Part shown: positions 1 to 6,963 of the stretch, in pieces
How positions within the stretch are numbered: the first letter of the stretch is position 1
Layout: every line of letters begins with the position of its first letter
Assembly (NCBI GenBank): GCA_937997955.1
Contig: CALLDR010000060.1
Location: forward strand, 1-26,861
Reading direction: 5' to 3'
DNA length: 26,861 nt
Source: an uncultured Emergencia sp.
GTDB lineage: Bacteria; Bacillota; Clostridia; Peptostreptococcales; Anaerovoracaceae
Notes under the pieces: generated by a model
Database searches by the model: none
The model's input: only the letters and a program-made list of their open reading frames with translations
Told to the model about the DNA's origin: nothing
Made by a program: the position numbers and the translations under genes

Positions 1-189
1 GTCGTGCCGTATGGTACACAAAGAGTGACAAAAAGTGGCGCAAGTCGCCAATGACTGCGAAGCTCCGCGAAAAAAGTAGTCCGAAGGTTTCATGCGTAGG
101 CCCTGAGCGCGATACATCCTTTCGACAATCCTTCACGAAGCCTCGATATGCCTGCTCCCCCTGTATCATCACGAAGTTTTACCGCTTTT
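1..189. other. Left edge, no recognisable gene
   Basis: I see no gene family here. On the minus strand a frame starting at an ATG near 168 stays open to the window edge, but it has no convincing ribosome site and its product resembles nothing I recognise. A short hairpin (GGCG-CAAGT-CGCC) lies at about 37-49. The block could be part of a dispersed intergenic repeat, but I cannot test that from one copy. Confidence 0.3.
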
Positions 190-1716
190 TTATTCATCTT
201 CGTAATCAATTTGCGTATGCACCTTTTCTATATCAGGCTCCGGTTTGTCTGCAAACCGATACCGGCCCGGTCCTTTGCCCATCACTTTCTCAATAATTCC
301 GGTTTGCCGCATTACAGACATGATATTTCTAGCCTTCGTTTTTGAACAGTTGAAACATTCCATCACATCAGATTGTTTGAATACATCATAGCCGATCTGC
401 AAGTACACTTCTTCTATATTAGCAATATAGGTTTCAGTGATATTTGTATCCCGCAATATTCCCTTATATCTTTTCCAAGCATTGATCACTTTCTGCTCTT
501 CATTGATCACTTTTTGCTCTTCATTGATCACTTTCTGCTCCTCATTGATCACTTTTCTATAGAATACCACACGGAACCCATCGCCAAATTCTTCAATCGC
601 AGGCGCTTTCAACCCATATTCTCTGCAACTGTTTTGGATTCGACCCAAACCGGTTCCCCAGGCTTCAATCAGCTTCATATAGTGAAACGCTTCAGAAACA
701 GCAGTATTTCTGCATTTCGATTTTCCGCTCAATGCAGCCTCCAAATCCAAGCCGCCATACAATCTGCCCGGCGACATGATTTCGACCCTGTCATCGTAAA
801 TGGATACCTGGATGCAAGAGTCGTCGAGATAAGAGCGATGGGTTACGGCATTTACGATGGCCTCCCGAACTGCACGCACCGGCAGCTCGTAAACATCGCG
901 GCGTACAACATCGTTAATCTGCGCACTCATATTGATATGCCGGAGAATAAACTGATACGCTTCTTCAATCTGCTCGTAAATCGGCCCGCGGAACTCCTTT
1001 CGGTCGATGAATTCATCCCGAACAGTTCCTTTGAACAGGGCACATTGAATTTTCGCATGCTTCATCCGATTTACCGTCATCAAATTGAACGCATGCGTCG
1101 GAGCATAGTCTCTGCCTACCATGCATAAAAGTCCCATATCCTCTAGCTTTTCTATAGTCATATCCTGAATTTCCGCCTTCTCTTCTTCCGTTCTGCAGGC
1201 AGATACTGCAACCGCCTTCATTGACGTGCAAAGTTTCTTAGCTGAATGCTCATCATAAACCATGCCGATTTCCTGCATACTGTCATAGTAAAGATGCTGC
1301 CCTTCCAGCTCTAGCTCTTGAAGCATCCGCATATCTGCCGCACGGCTAGTTCCGTTAATACGAATATAGGCGGAAGTTTCTTTTCCCTCGGATTTCAGAT
1401 AGTATGGTCGAAACCGCCCGGTGCCACATCGATGACGAGTACAGTCTTTCCTTCCAGAGTCTGTGCCGTAATATCCGGGATTATCTGCGGCACACACATC
1501 TGAAATCATATTGGAAATATCGTCAGACAGCTTAAAAGGGTTCGCATCTCCGATACCATATACAGTATTTGTGATATCCTCAACGCCCAGAATTACCTTT
1601 CCACCTGCACTGTTAGAGAACGCAATGATATCCTTCAGAAATCGTTCATGCTTCTTTGGGAGTTCTCATTTAAATTCAATACTCTTCCCCTCTCCAAAAC
1701 AAGCCTTATCAACCAT
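190..1716 (-). pseudogene. Broken AlbA_2 / divergent-ATPase transcriptional regulator (Schlafen-like)
   Basis: The gene would start at the ATG at 1714-1716 behind a GAGAGG ribosome site and encode an AlbA_2 nucleic-acid-binding domain, an HATPase_c_4-like domain (EAIVNAVTHRSY, then WGTGLGRI) and a C-terminal winged helix. The 5' part is damaged in three ways. There is an in-frame TGA at 1666-1668, directly after the codons for SIEFK and before ELPKKHE. A +1 shift lies near 1493, after the codons for SDVC, where the family-like peptide PQIIPDITAQTLEGKTVLVI continues in the next frame. A compensating shift near 1410 restores the frame before RFRPYYLKSEGKE. The remaining open frame starts at an internal ATG at about 1509 (439 codons) and would lack most of the AlbA_2 domain. 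I call it a decaying accessory regulator; sequencing error at three separate places is less likely. No operon partner is seen. Confidence 0.75.
481..555 (-). repeat. 21-bp in-frame tandem repeat encoding VINEEQK
   Basis: Three nearly perfect 21-bp units (481-501, 502-522, 523-543) plus a partial fourth unit at 544-555 lie inside the broken regulator gene. In the minus-strand reading each unit encodes the heptad VINEEQK. Units differ by single bases only, so the array is young or kept uniform by slippage. It sits between the ATPase-like domain and the C-terminal winged helix, as a charged, probably helical linker. Confidence 0.9.
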
Positions 1717-1785
1717 TTTACACCTCTCTGCTCCCAGCTGGTTTTCTCAAACATTCATAATTCATTATAGGCTTCAAGGCCGCCT

Positions 1786-2979
1786 TCACGCCATTATCTC
1801 CAAAATCCGGTCCACAATGGCCCGCGCCACCTCTTCCTTTCCCATCAGCTCCAGCTGATCCACATCGTCTTCGGTGATCAGCGTGACCAGATTGGTGTCC
1901 GTGCCGAAGCCGGCGCCGGCGTCCTTCAGGTTATTGGCGACGATCATGTCGGCGTTCTTCCTGTGCAGCTTTGCTCTGGAATTTTCCAGCATGTTCTCCG
2001 TCTCCATGGAAAACCCGCACAGGAACTGTCCTTCTCTCTTATGCTCTCCCAGATACTTGAGAATGTCCTGGGTCCGCTTCATGGCGATGGACAGGTCTCC
2101 GTCCTTCTTTTTCACTTTTTGATCGCTGACCACGGCCGGCGTGTAGTCGCTGACCGCCGCCGCTTTGATGATGATATCCTGCTCCGGGGCCCGCCCGGTT
2201 ACAGCCTCAAACATATCGGCCGCGCTTTCCACCTCTACGATGTCCACAAACATCGGCGGCTCAGCCGTGGCTGAAGCCTTGACCAGAGTTACCTCCGCGC
2301 CGCGGAGCATGCACTCTCTGGCAAGGGCAAAGCCCATCTTGCCGCTGGAATGGTTGGTGATAAAGCGGACCGGGTCTATGGACTCCCTGGTGGCGCCCGC
2401 CGTAACCAAAACCTTCTTTCCCTTCAGGTCCTTTTCACAGGCGACAGCCCGCTCTATATAATGGAAGAGAACCTCCGGTTCCGGCATCTTTCCGCTGCCG
2501 GTGTCGCCGCAGGCAAGCCAGCCCGCCGCCGGCGCGATGACCTCGACGCCATAGCCGCGCAGCAGCCGCATATTGTCCTGGGTGACCGGATTTTCAAACA
2601 TGGCCGTATTCATAGCCGGCGCTGCCAGCTTGGGGCACTTTGACGCCAGAAAGGTGGTCGTCAGCATGTCGTCCGCCAGGCCGTGAGCCAGCTTTGCCAT
2701 GACGTTCGCCGTAGCCGGCGCTACCAGAAAGACGTCCGCCTTCTTCGCCAGGGCCACATGCTCCACGTTGTGTTGGAAGTTCCGATCAAAAGTATCTACA
2801 ATGCATTTATTTCCTGTCAGCGTCTCGAAGGTGATGGGATTGATGAAGTTGCAGGCGTGCTCCGTCATGATGACGTGGACCTCTGCTCCCTCCTTAACCA
2901 GCCGGCTGGCAAGGGACGCGGTCTTGTAGGCCGCGATGCCGCCGCTGACACCCAGGAGAACGGTTTTGTTCTTCAGCAT
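1786..2979 (-). CDS. coaBC: Bifunctional phosphopantothenoylcysteine decarboxylase / phosphopantothenate-cysteine ligase
   Basis: This 397-residue protein makes 4'-phosphopantetheine from phosphopantothenate and cysteine in coenzyme A synthesis, in the cytoplasm. Residues 1-180 are the flavin-dependent decarboxylase (CoaC): the nucleotide loop GVSGGIAAYK near the start, the expected active-site histidine in NVEHVALA (His74), the PAMNTAMF substrate motif at 121-128 and the Cys157 region WLACGDTGSGKMPEP. Residues 186-397 are the ligase (CoaB), with VLVTAGATRESIDPVRFITN, the NHSSGKMG motif and KAAAVSDYTP. The length is normal for the fused enzyme. The ATG start has AAGGAG six bases upstream. It is a single-gene unit with its own sigma-A promoter. 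As a CoA-supply enzyme it fits the CoA-dependent metabolism encoded further along, but nothing links the regulation. Confidence 0.97.
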   Translation of the reverse strand: MLKNKTVLLGVSGGIAAYKTASLASRLVKEGAEVHVIMTEHACNFINPITFETLTGNKCIVDTFDRNFQHNVEHVALAKKADVFLVAPATANVMAKLAHGLADDMLTTTFLASKCPKLAAPAMNTAMFENPVTQDNMRLLRGYGVEVIAPAAGWLACGDTGSGKMPEPEVLFHYIERAVACEKDLKGKKVLVTAGATRESIDPVRFITNHSSGKMGFALARECMLRGAEVTLVKASATAEPPMFVDIVEVESAADMFEAVTGRAPEQDIIIKAAAVSDYTPAVVSDQKVKKKDGDLSIAMKRTQDILKYLGEHKREGQFLCGFSMETENMLENSRAKLHRKNADMIVANNLKDAGAGFGTDTNLVTLITEDDVDQLELMGKEEVARAIVDRILEIMA

Positions 2980-3010
2980 GGTTTTCTCCTTAAAATGTTT
3001 TTTCTTATTT

Positions 3011-3039
3011 AGTATACGTCATTCCCTGAGAAAACACAA
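3011..3039 (-). promoter_or_regulatory. Sigma-A promoter of coaBC
   Basis: On the minus strand TTGTGT (3034-3039) and TATACT (3011-3016) are separated by exactly 17 bp, about 30 bp upstream of the coaBC start codon. Confidence 0.7.
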
Positions 3040-3065
3040 GAGAAAAGCAAACAGCCAGCCGCGGT

Positions 3066-3731
3066 TTAATCCGCCGGCGCGGCAAGCTCTTTGATCTTTT
3101 CAAGCAACGGCAATCGCCGGTTGACGATATTGACAAATTTTCCGACGACAAAGGCCGCGATCACCGTACCGGCGCCGACGCCATTGAGGCGACCAAAGAA
3201 AACGAGGGACAAAACCGCCGATGTGGCCATCAGGGAAATATCAAACCACATCTTTACCGTGCCGAATCGGATCTTCGTGGTCTGAGCGATGGCTCTGACG
3301 ATGCCTTCCCCCGGCACAGCGATCACGCCGGGCGCCACTTCGACGCTGACGCCTACAGACATGATCATGCAGCCTGCCAGCAGGCTCACCAGCCTTACGG
3401 CAAGTGTTTCCGGCTGAAATGGCTCCAGAACCGCCATGCAGACATCGATCAAAGCGCTGAAGAGAAAATTGGCGGCGATCTGCAGAAACTGTACCGGATG
3501 AAAATCCTTTCTCAGCAAAATGATCTCACCCAGGATAAACAGCATGTTCATGACAAAGGTGGTCATGCCGAAGCTGACAGACGGCAGATACAGGCTTACC
3601 ACATACGGCACGCTGGAGATCGGCGAAGTTCCCAGCGCGCTTTTGGTGATAAACGAAATGCCGAAGGCATTGATGGCAACCCCCGCGGCAAACCACCCGT
3701 AGCGCAGGGACAGGTTCTTCCAGTCTCTCAT
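3066..3731 (-). CDS. YczE/YyaS/YitT-type integral membrane protein
   Basis: A 221-residue, very hydrophobic protein with about five or six membrane segments. The N-terminal part (RYGWFAAGVAINAFGISFITKSALGTSPISS) and the glycine-rich middle (VSVEVAPGVIAVPGEGIVRA) match the YczE/YitT-like family of small membrane proteins, whose biochemical function is not established. Its start codon overlaps the marR stop (ATGA), so the two are translationally coupled and share the marR promoter. The pair looks like a regulator with the membrane protein it controls, possibly an exporter or stress protein, but no substrate can be inferred. The region just after the stop contains a GCCGCG/CGCGGC stem followed by a T-rich run that may be a weak terminator. 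Confidence 0.8.
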   Translation of the reverse strand: MRDWKNLSLRYGWFAAGVAINAFGISFITKSALGTSPISSVPYVVSLYLPSVSFGMTTFVMNMLFILGEIILLRKDFHPVQFLQIAANFLFSALIDVCMAVLEPFQPETLAVRLVSLLAGCMIMSVGVSVEVAPGVIAVPGEGIVRAIAQTTKIRFGTVKMWFDISLMATSAVLSLVFFGRLNGVGAGTVIAAFVVGKFVNIVNRRLPLLEKIKELAAPAD

Positions 3732-4156
3732 GCGCCGCCTCCTTCCAGATTTTCGATCATCTGCTTCAGGAGCCGGAAGATCAGTTCCCGCTCTTCTTGA
3801 GAGATGCCCTGCAGCGCCGTCTCGTCCAAACGAAGACAGCCCAGCTTTATCCTCTCAGCCAGCGTCCTTCCCTTTTCTGTCATATAAATGTGGACAGCCC
3901 GCCGGTCGTCGCCGCTTTCCTCTTTTCTGACCAGCCCCTGCTTCTCCATCCGCGCCAGCAGACTGGTCATCGTGGATTTATCTAAAACACAGCCGCTGCA
4001 GATGTCTCTGGCAATACAGCCGTCGTGTTCCAGCAGATATTCCAGAATCTTAGGCTGCCCCGGACAAAGTCCCGCCTCGGCAGCGATCTGCTGCACCCGG
4101 CGGTTACTGTGATGAAATGCCCGGAGCAGCAAAAAATGCAGTTCTTTTTCCAGCAT
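3728..4156 (-). CDS. MarR-family transcriptional regulator
   Basis: A 142-residue winged-helix repressor. The DNA-binding part runs from about residue 28 to 100 (GQPKILEYLLEHDGCIARDI, then the recognition helix LDKSTMTSLLARMEKQGLV and the wing RKEESGDDRRAVHIYMTEKG), with helical dimerisation segments at both ends. Start: ATG with AAGGAGG six bases upstream. It overlaps the downstream membrane-protein gene by four bases. A 10-bp-arm palindrome covers its transcription start, so it very likely represses its own operon. MarR proteins typically release DNA on binding phenolic or other small ligands; the ligand here is unknown. Confidence 0.93.
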   Translation of the reverse strand: MLEKELHFLLLRAFHHSNRRVQQIAAEAGLCPGQPKILEYLLEHDGCIARDICSGCVLDKSTMTSLLARMEKQGLVRKEESGDDRRAVHIYMTEKGRTLAERIKLGCLRLDETALQGISQEERELIFRLLKQMIENLEGGGA

Positions 4157-4190
4157 ACGATGCCTCCTTTTCGACGCCTCCCACGTCCAA

Positions 4191-4216
4191 AATATAGTTT
4201 TAATTCAAACTATATT
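4191..4216. promoter_or_regulatory. Palindromic MarR operator
   Basis: A perfect inverted repeat, arms AATATAGTTT and AAACTATATT separated by six bases. It begins two bases downstream of the -10 box of the marR promoter, so it covers the transcription start. This position and symmetry fit autorepression by the MarR dimer encoded just downstream. Confidence 0.8.
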
Positions 4217-4217
4217 A

Positions 4218-4246
4218 ATTGTACGCTTGAAAGAGGGAGAAGTCAA
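4218..4246 (-). promoter_or_regulatory. Sigma-A promoter of the marR-yczE operon
   Basis: TTGACT (4241-4246) and TACAAT (4218-4223) on the minus strand with a 17-bp spacer; the start site would fall inside the adjacent palindrome. Confidence 0.8.
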
Positions 4247-4267
4247 GGGGCTTCATTCATATCATTC

Positions 4268-4299
4268 AAAAAGCCCAACTCATCAAATGTGAATTGGGC
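4268..4299 (-). terminator. Rho-independent terminator downstream of sigG
   Basis: On the minus strand GCCCAA pairs with TTGGGC (4294-4299 with 4273-4278) around a 15-base loop and is followed directly by TTTTT. It lies about 190 bp after the sigG stop, so it probably ends the spoIIG/sigG transcript. Confidence 0.65.
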
Positions 4300-4310
4300 C
4301 ATCTTCCCAT

Positions 4311-4489
4311 GAGACCTGCCTCTTCTCTGGCTTCGCTTCACTCGCCAATCGAAGGGCTAGGGCTTCATCTCGCCGTAGGTTTCTGCCAATCAGCCTGCGG
4401 CCTGGCCTCGGCTTCTTGGGAAACCCTGACGTTGGACCTGCCAGCGATTCTTCCTTCGTCTCTGACTCGGAACAATCGGGCCAGGTCTC
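4311..4489. other. GC-rich segment bounded by an 8-bp inverted repeat, 3' of sigG
   Basis: GAGACCTG (4311-4318) and CAGGTCTC (4482-4489) enclose about 163 bases rich in short self-complementary runs (for example CTTCG/CGAAG on the minus strand). The right arm overlaps the sigG stop codon. No protein-like frame is convincing. It would form the 3' untranslated part of the sigG mRNA, before the terminator at 4268-4299. It could be a structured RNA element or a small non-coding repeat; I cannot decide. Confidence 0.35.
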
Positions 4490-5258
4490 AAACGTACTTG
4501 CGCATATATTTCAGCGCGTTTTTTTCTAATCTGGACACCTGGGCCTGGCTGATGGATATCTCTTCCGCCACTTCCATCTGTGTCTTTCCCTCGAAAAAAC
4601 GCATCTGCAAGATGTGTTTCTCTCTCGGGGCCAATTTGTTCATGGCTTCGGACAGGGAGATATTCTCGATCCACCGCTCGTCGGTGTTCTTCGTATCCTG
4701 CACCTGATCCATGACATAGACCGCGTCGCCGTCGTCGTGAAACAGAGGCTCAAACAGGGATACCGGCTCCTGTATGGAGTCGAGGGCCAGCACCACATCT
4801 TCTCTGGCCACCTCGATATCCTCCGCGATTTCCGTGATCGAAGGCTCCCGGGACAATTCACTGGAAAGCCGCTCCCTGGCCTGCAGGGCCTTGTAGGCGA
4901 TGTCCCGAAGGGACCGGGACACCCTGATGCTGTTGTTGTCCCGCAGATACCGCCTCACCTCACCGATAATCATGGGAACCGCATAGGTGGAAAACTTAAC
5001 CCCGTGGCTCAGGTCAAAATTGTCGAGAGCCTTGATCAATCCGATACATCCCACCTGGAACAGGTCGTCCGGGTTCTCGCCCCGTCCTGTAAATCTCTGG
5101 ATCACACTCAAAACCAGCCTCAGATTTCCCGTAATAAATTTGTCCCTGACTTCCATATCCCCCGCTTTAATCGCAAGGAGCATTTCCTGCATTTCATAGT
5201 CCTTATAAACCGGAAGCTTTGCGGTATTGACACCGCAGATTTCTACTTTGTTCGCCAT
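4488..5258 (-). CDS. sigG: RNA polymerase sporulation sigma factor SigG
   Basis: A 256-residue sigma-70-family protein, the late forespore sigma factor. The start MANKVEICGVNTAKLPV is characteristic of sigma-G. Region 2 (DLFQVGCIGLIKALDNFDLS, then KFSTYAVPMIIGEVRRYLRD) binds core polymerase and the -10 element. Region 3 and region 4.2 follow, the latter with HTH MEVAEEISISQAQVSRLEK at the C-terminus. The length is normal. It lies 74 bp downstream of sigE in the conserved spoIIGA-sigE-sigG order; a weak GGTG run precedes the ATG. In Bacillus sigG is also read from a forespore promoter between sigE and sigG; I see no confident sigma-F box here. It would drive germination and spore-protection genes. 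Confidence 0.97.
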   Translation of the reverse strand: MANKVEICGVNTAKLPVYKDYEMQEMLLAIKAGDMEVRDKFITGNLRLVLSVIQRFTGRGENPDDLFQVGCIGLIKALDNFDLSHGVKFSTYAVPMIIGEVRRYLRDNNSIRVSRSLRDIAYKALQARERLSSELSREPSITEIAEDIEVAREDVVLALDSIQEPVSLFEPLFHDDGDAVYVMDQVQDTKNTDERWIENISLSEAMNKLAPREKHILQMRFFEGKTQMEVAEEISISQAQVSRLEKNALKYMRKYV

Positions 5259-5332
5259 ACTTCACACCAGCCTGTTCTATATAATTTCATATGTATAGGG
5301 TGTGCTTACAGGCATAAAACATGCGAAACAAA

Positions 5333-6040
5333 TTATCCCAGCTTCTGGACCTCACGCTGCAGGCGTTCGATGATCTTTTTCTCCAGACGGGATATGTAGC
5401 TTTGAGAGATCCCCATGACGTCCGCCACTTCCTTTTGGGTCATCTCCTTCCCATTTTTCAGACCAAAACGCATATCCATGATCTGTTTTTCCCGGAGCGA
5501 AAGCTTTCCCAGCGCCGTGTACAGCAGCTTCCGGTTGACCTCCTCCTCCAGATGAGTGCTGACCACGTCGTTTTCCGTCCCCAGAATATCCGACAGCAGC
5601 AGCTCGTTGCCGTCCCAGTCCACGTTCAAAGGCTCATCTAAAGACACCTCGCTCTTCCGCTTCACATCTCTGCGAAGATACATCAGGATCTCATTCTCAA
5701 TGCATCTGGACGCGTAAGTGGCCAGCTTGATGTTCTTCTCCAATTTAAAAGTATTGACCGCTTTGATCAGTCCTATAGTCCCAATGGAGATCAGATCCTC
5801 CACATTGACCCCGGCGTTTTCAAATTTCTTGGCGATGTAGACCACCAGCCGCAGGTTCCGCTCGATGAGCACCGCCCTGGCCTCCTGACTGCCCGCCGCA
5901 TAGGCCTCCAGCATCTCCCGCTCCTCCTCTCTGGAAAGCGGCGGAGGCAATATATCGCTGCCTCCGATATAGAACACGCTCTTCCCGGCCGTTCCAAAAG
6001 CCTCTATTACAAAATCCTTGAAATCATTCAGCTTCAGCAT
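5333..6040 (-). CDS. sigE: RNA polymerase sporulation sigma factor SigE (pro-sigma-E)
   Basis: A 235-residue mother-cell sigma factor made as an inactive precursor. Residues 1 to about 23 form the pro-sequence, and the conserved cleavage-region motif FYIGGSDILPPPLS starts at residue 23, so the pro-segment is slightly shorter than the 27 residues known in Bacillus. Regions 2.1-2.4 (LRLVVYIAKKF, DLISIGTIGLIKAVNTF, KLATYASRCIENEILMYLRR) and the 4.2 HTH (KEVADVMGISQSYISRLEKKI) are intact. The gene overlaps spoIIGA by 17 bases, as expected for co-translation with its processing protease, and is read from the spoIIG promoter. Confidence 0.98.
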   Translation of the reverse strand: MLKLNDFKDFVIEAFGTAGKSVFYIGGSDILPPPLSREEEREMLEAYAAGSQEARAVLIERNLRLVVYIAKKFENAGVNVEDLISIGTIGLIKAVNTFKLEKNIKLATYASRCIENEILMYLRRDVKRKSEVSLDEPLNVDWDGNELLLSDILGTENDVVSTHLEEEVNRKLLYTALGKLSLREKQIMDMRFGLKNGKEMTQKEVADVMGISQSYISRLEKKIIERLQREVQKLG

Positions 6041-6866
6041 AGATACCCCTTTCTAACATCTCTGCCGGCAGCAGGATCTGTCCGCCCTTCTCTCCCGGCA
6101 AAAACCGGCCATCTCCCCAGACAGCCAGCACAGGCCGTTTCACCTGTCCGCCCTCAAAGGCTATGTAATCGGCCCTCCATCCGTCCAGCAGCCCCCGCTC
6201 CGTGCCCACTGCCCGGTACGGCACCGCGGCATACCGGACGTCCGCGTCGGAAAGCCCTGCCAGCATTTCTTCCATCAAAGCCTTTCCGACCAGGGCTACC
6301 GGTTTCCCCGACAAAGGCTCCCGCAACAGGTTTCCCGAATCGATGAACCCGGTCAGCCGCCAAAGCTGTCCGCCCATGGAAACGGAGACCTCCATCAAAG
6401 TCCGATCCGCCTGCCGTCTGGCGCGGATCAGTTCCACGGCCAGCCGCAAAAACAGCAGGGCGCAGATGGCCGCCGCGCTGACCGTCAGGTAGGTAGCTCC
6501 CCGCAGGTAAACCCCTGAGCTGCCGGCAACGCCCTGCCAGCCAAAGAAGGATAATAATGCCACGGCAGTTCCGCCGTAAAACACCGTCACGATCAGGAAA
6601 ACTGCCGCCAGAAACGCCGTCCGCCGCAGTCCCTGCCACCCAAAGGCCGCCGCGGCGGCGGCAAAGGCAAAGAGCAGCTTGGAGGCGGCAGTAACCGCCC
6701 CCGGCAGAGCGGCAAACATGGTGAAGGAAAAAGCGCCGCACAGCAGTCCACAGAGCAGCAGGCGGAGCCGCCCCGCCGCGGCGCCCGCGATCCTGCCCGT
6801 AAAATACGTAATGATCAGGCCTGTCAAAAAATTTTCCAGGAAAAGGTATTCACCGTAAATAACCAA
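6024..6866 (-). CDS. spoIIGA: Sporulation sigma-E processing peptidase SpoIIGA
   Basis: A 280-residue membrane aspartic protease that cleaves pro-sigma-E in the mother cell once signalled by SpoIIR from the forespore. The N-terminal half holds about five hydrophobic segments (starting VIYGEYLFLENFLTGLIITY). The C-terminal cytoplasmic half carries the catalytic motif FIDSGN with Asp176, followed by LREPLSGKPV. The start is a TTG at 6864-6866 with GGGGAG eight bases upstream; no in-frame ATG fits better. The first gene of spoIIGA-sigE(-sigG), it overlaps sigE. The promoter upstream has the typical long spacing and a Spo0A-like box. Confidence 0.96.
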   Translation of the reverse strand: MVIYGEYLFLENFLTGLIITYFTGRIAGAAAGRLRLLLCGLLCGAFSFTMFAALPGAVTAASKLLFAFAAAAAAFGWQGLRRTAFLAAVFLIVTVFYGGTAVALLSFFGWQGVAGSSGVYLRGATYLTVSAAAICALLFLRLAVELIRARRQADRTLMEVSVSMGGQLWRLTGFIDSGNLLREPLSGKPVALVGKALMEEMLAGLSDADVRYAAVPYRAVGTERGLLDGWRADYIAFEGGQVKRPVLAVWGDGRFLPGEKGGQILLPAEMLERGIYAEAE

Positions 6867-6897
6867 ATTAAAAACTCCCCTCTAGCTGGTACTTAAC

Positions 6898-6941
6898 AGT
6901 ATAGCTAAAGGGGAGCCAGAAACCTGTCAAAGGCCGTCGAC
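6898..6941 (-). promoter_or_regulatory. spoIIG-type promoter: sigma-A boxes 21 bp apart, with Spo0A-like site
   Basis: On the minus strand TTGACA (6925-6930) and TATACT (6898-6903) are 21 bp apart. That is too far for normal sigma-A use, but like the 22-bp spacing known for the Bacillus spoIIG promoter, which needs Spo0A~P. Just upstream of the -35 box is TGTCGAC (about 6936-6942), a 6-of-7 match to the 0A box TGNCGAA. The start site would be about 25-30 bases before the spoIIGA TTG. Confidence 0.75.
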
Positions 6942-6963
6942 AGGAAAAATTATTTCCTGTTTC

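Noticed and set aside
481..555. CRISPR-like array
   Set aside because: Units are contiguous without spacers and encode an in-frame heptad.
373..1128. 251-codon plus-strand frame with LLFIDHF repeats
   Set aside because: It is the antisense reading of the 21-bp repeat and of the broken regulator gene.
5259..5332. Forespore (sigma-F/G) promoter before sigG
   Set aside because: A GCATG and a CATATGA are present but their spacing does not fit the consensus.
6941..6959. CAGGAAA/TTTCCTG hairpin as abfD terminator
   Set aside because: The stem is AT-rich and short and no T run follows on the minus strand.
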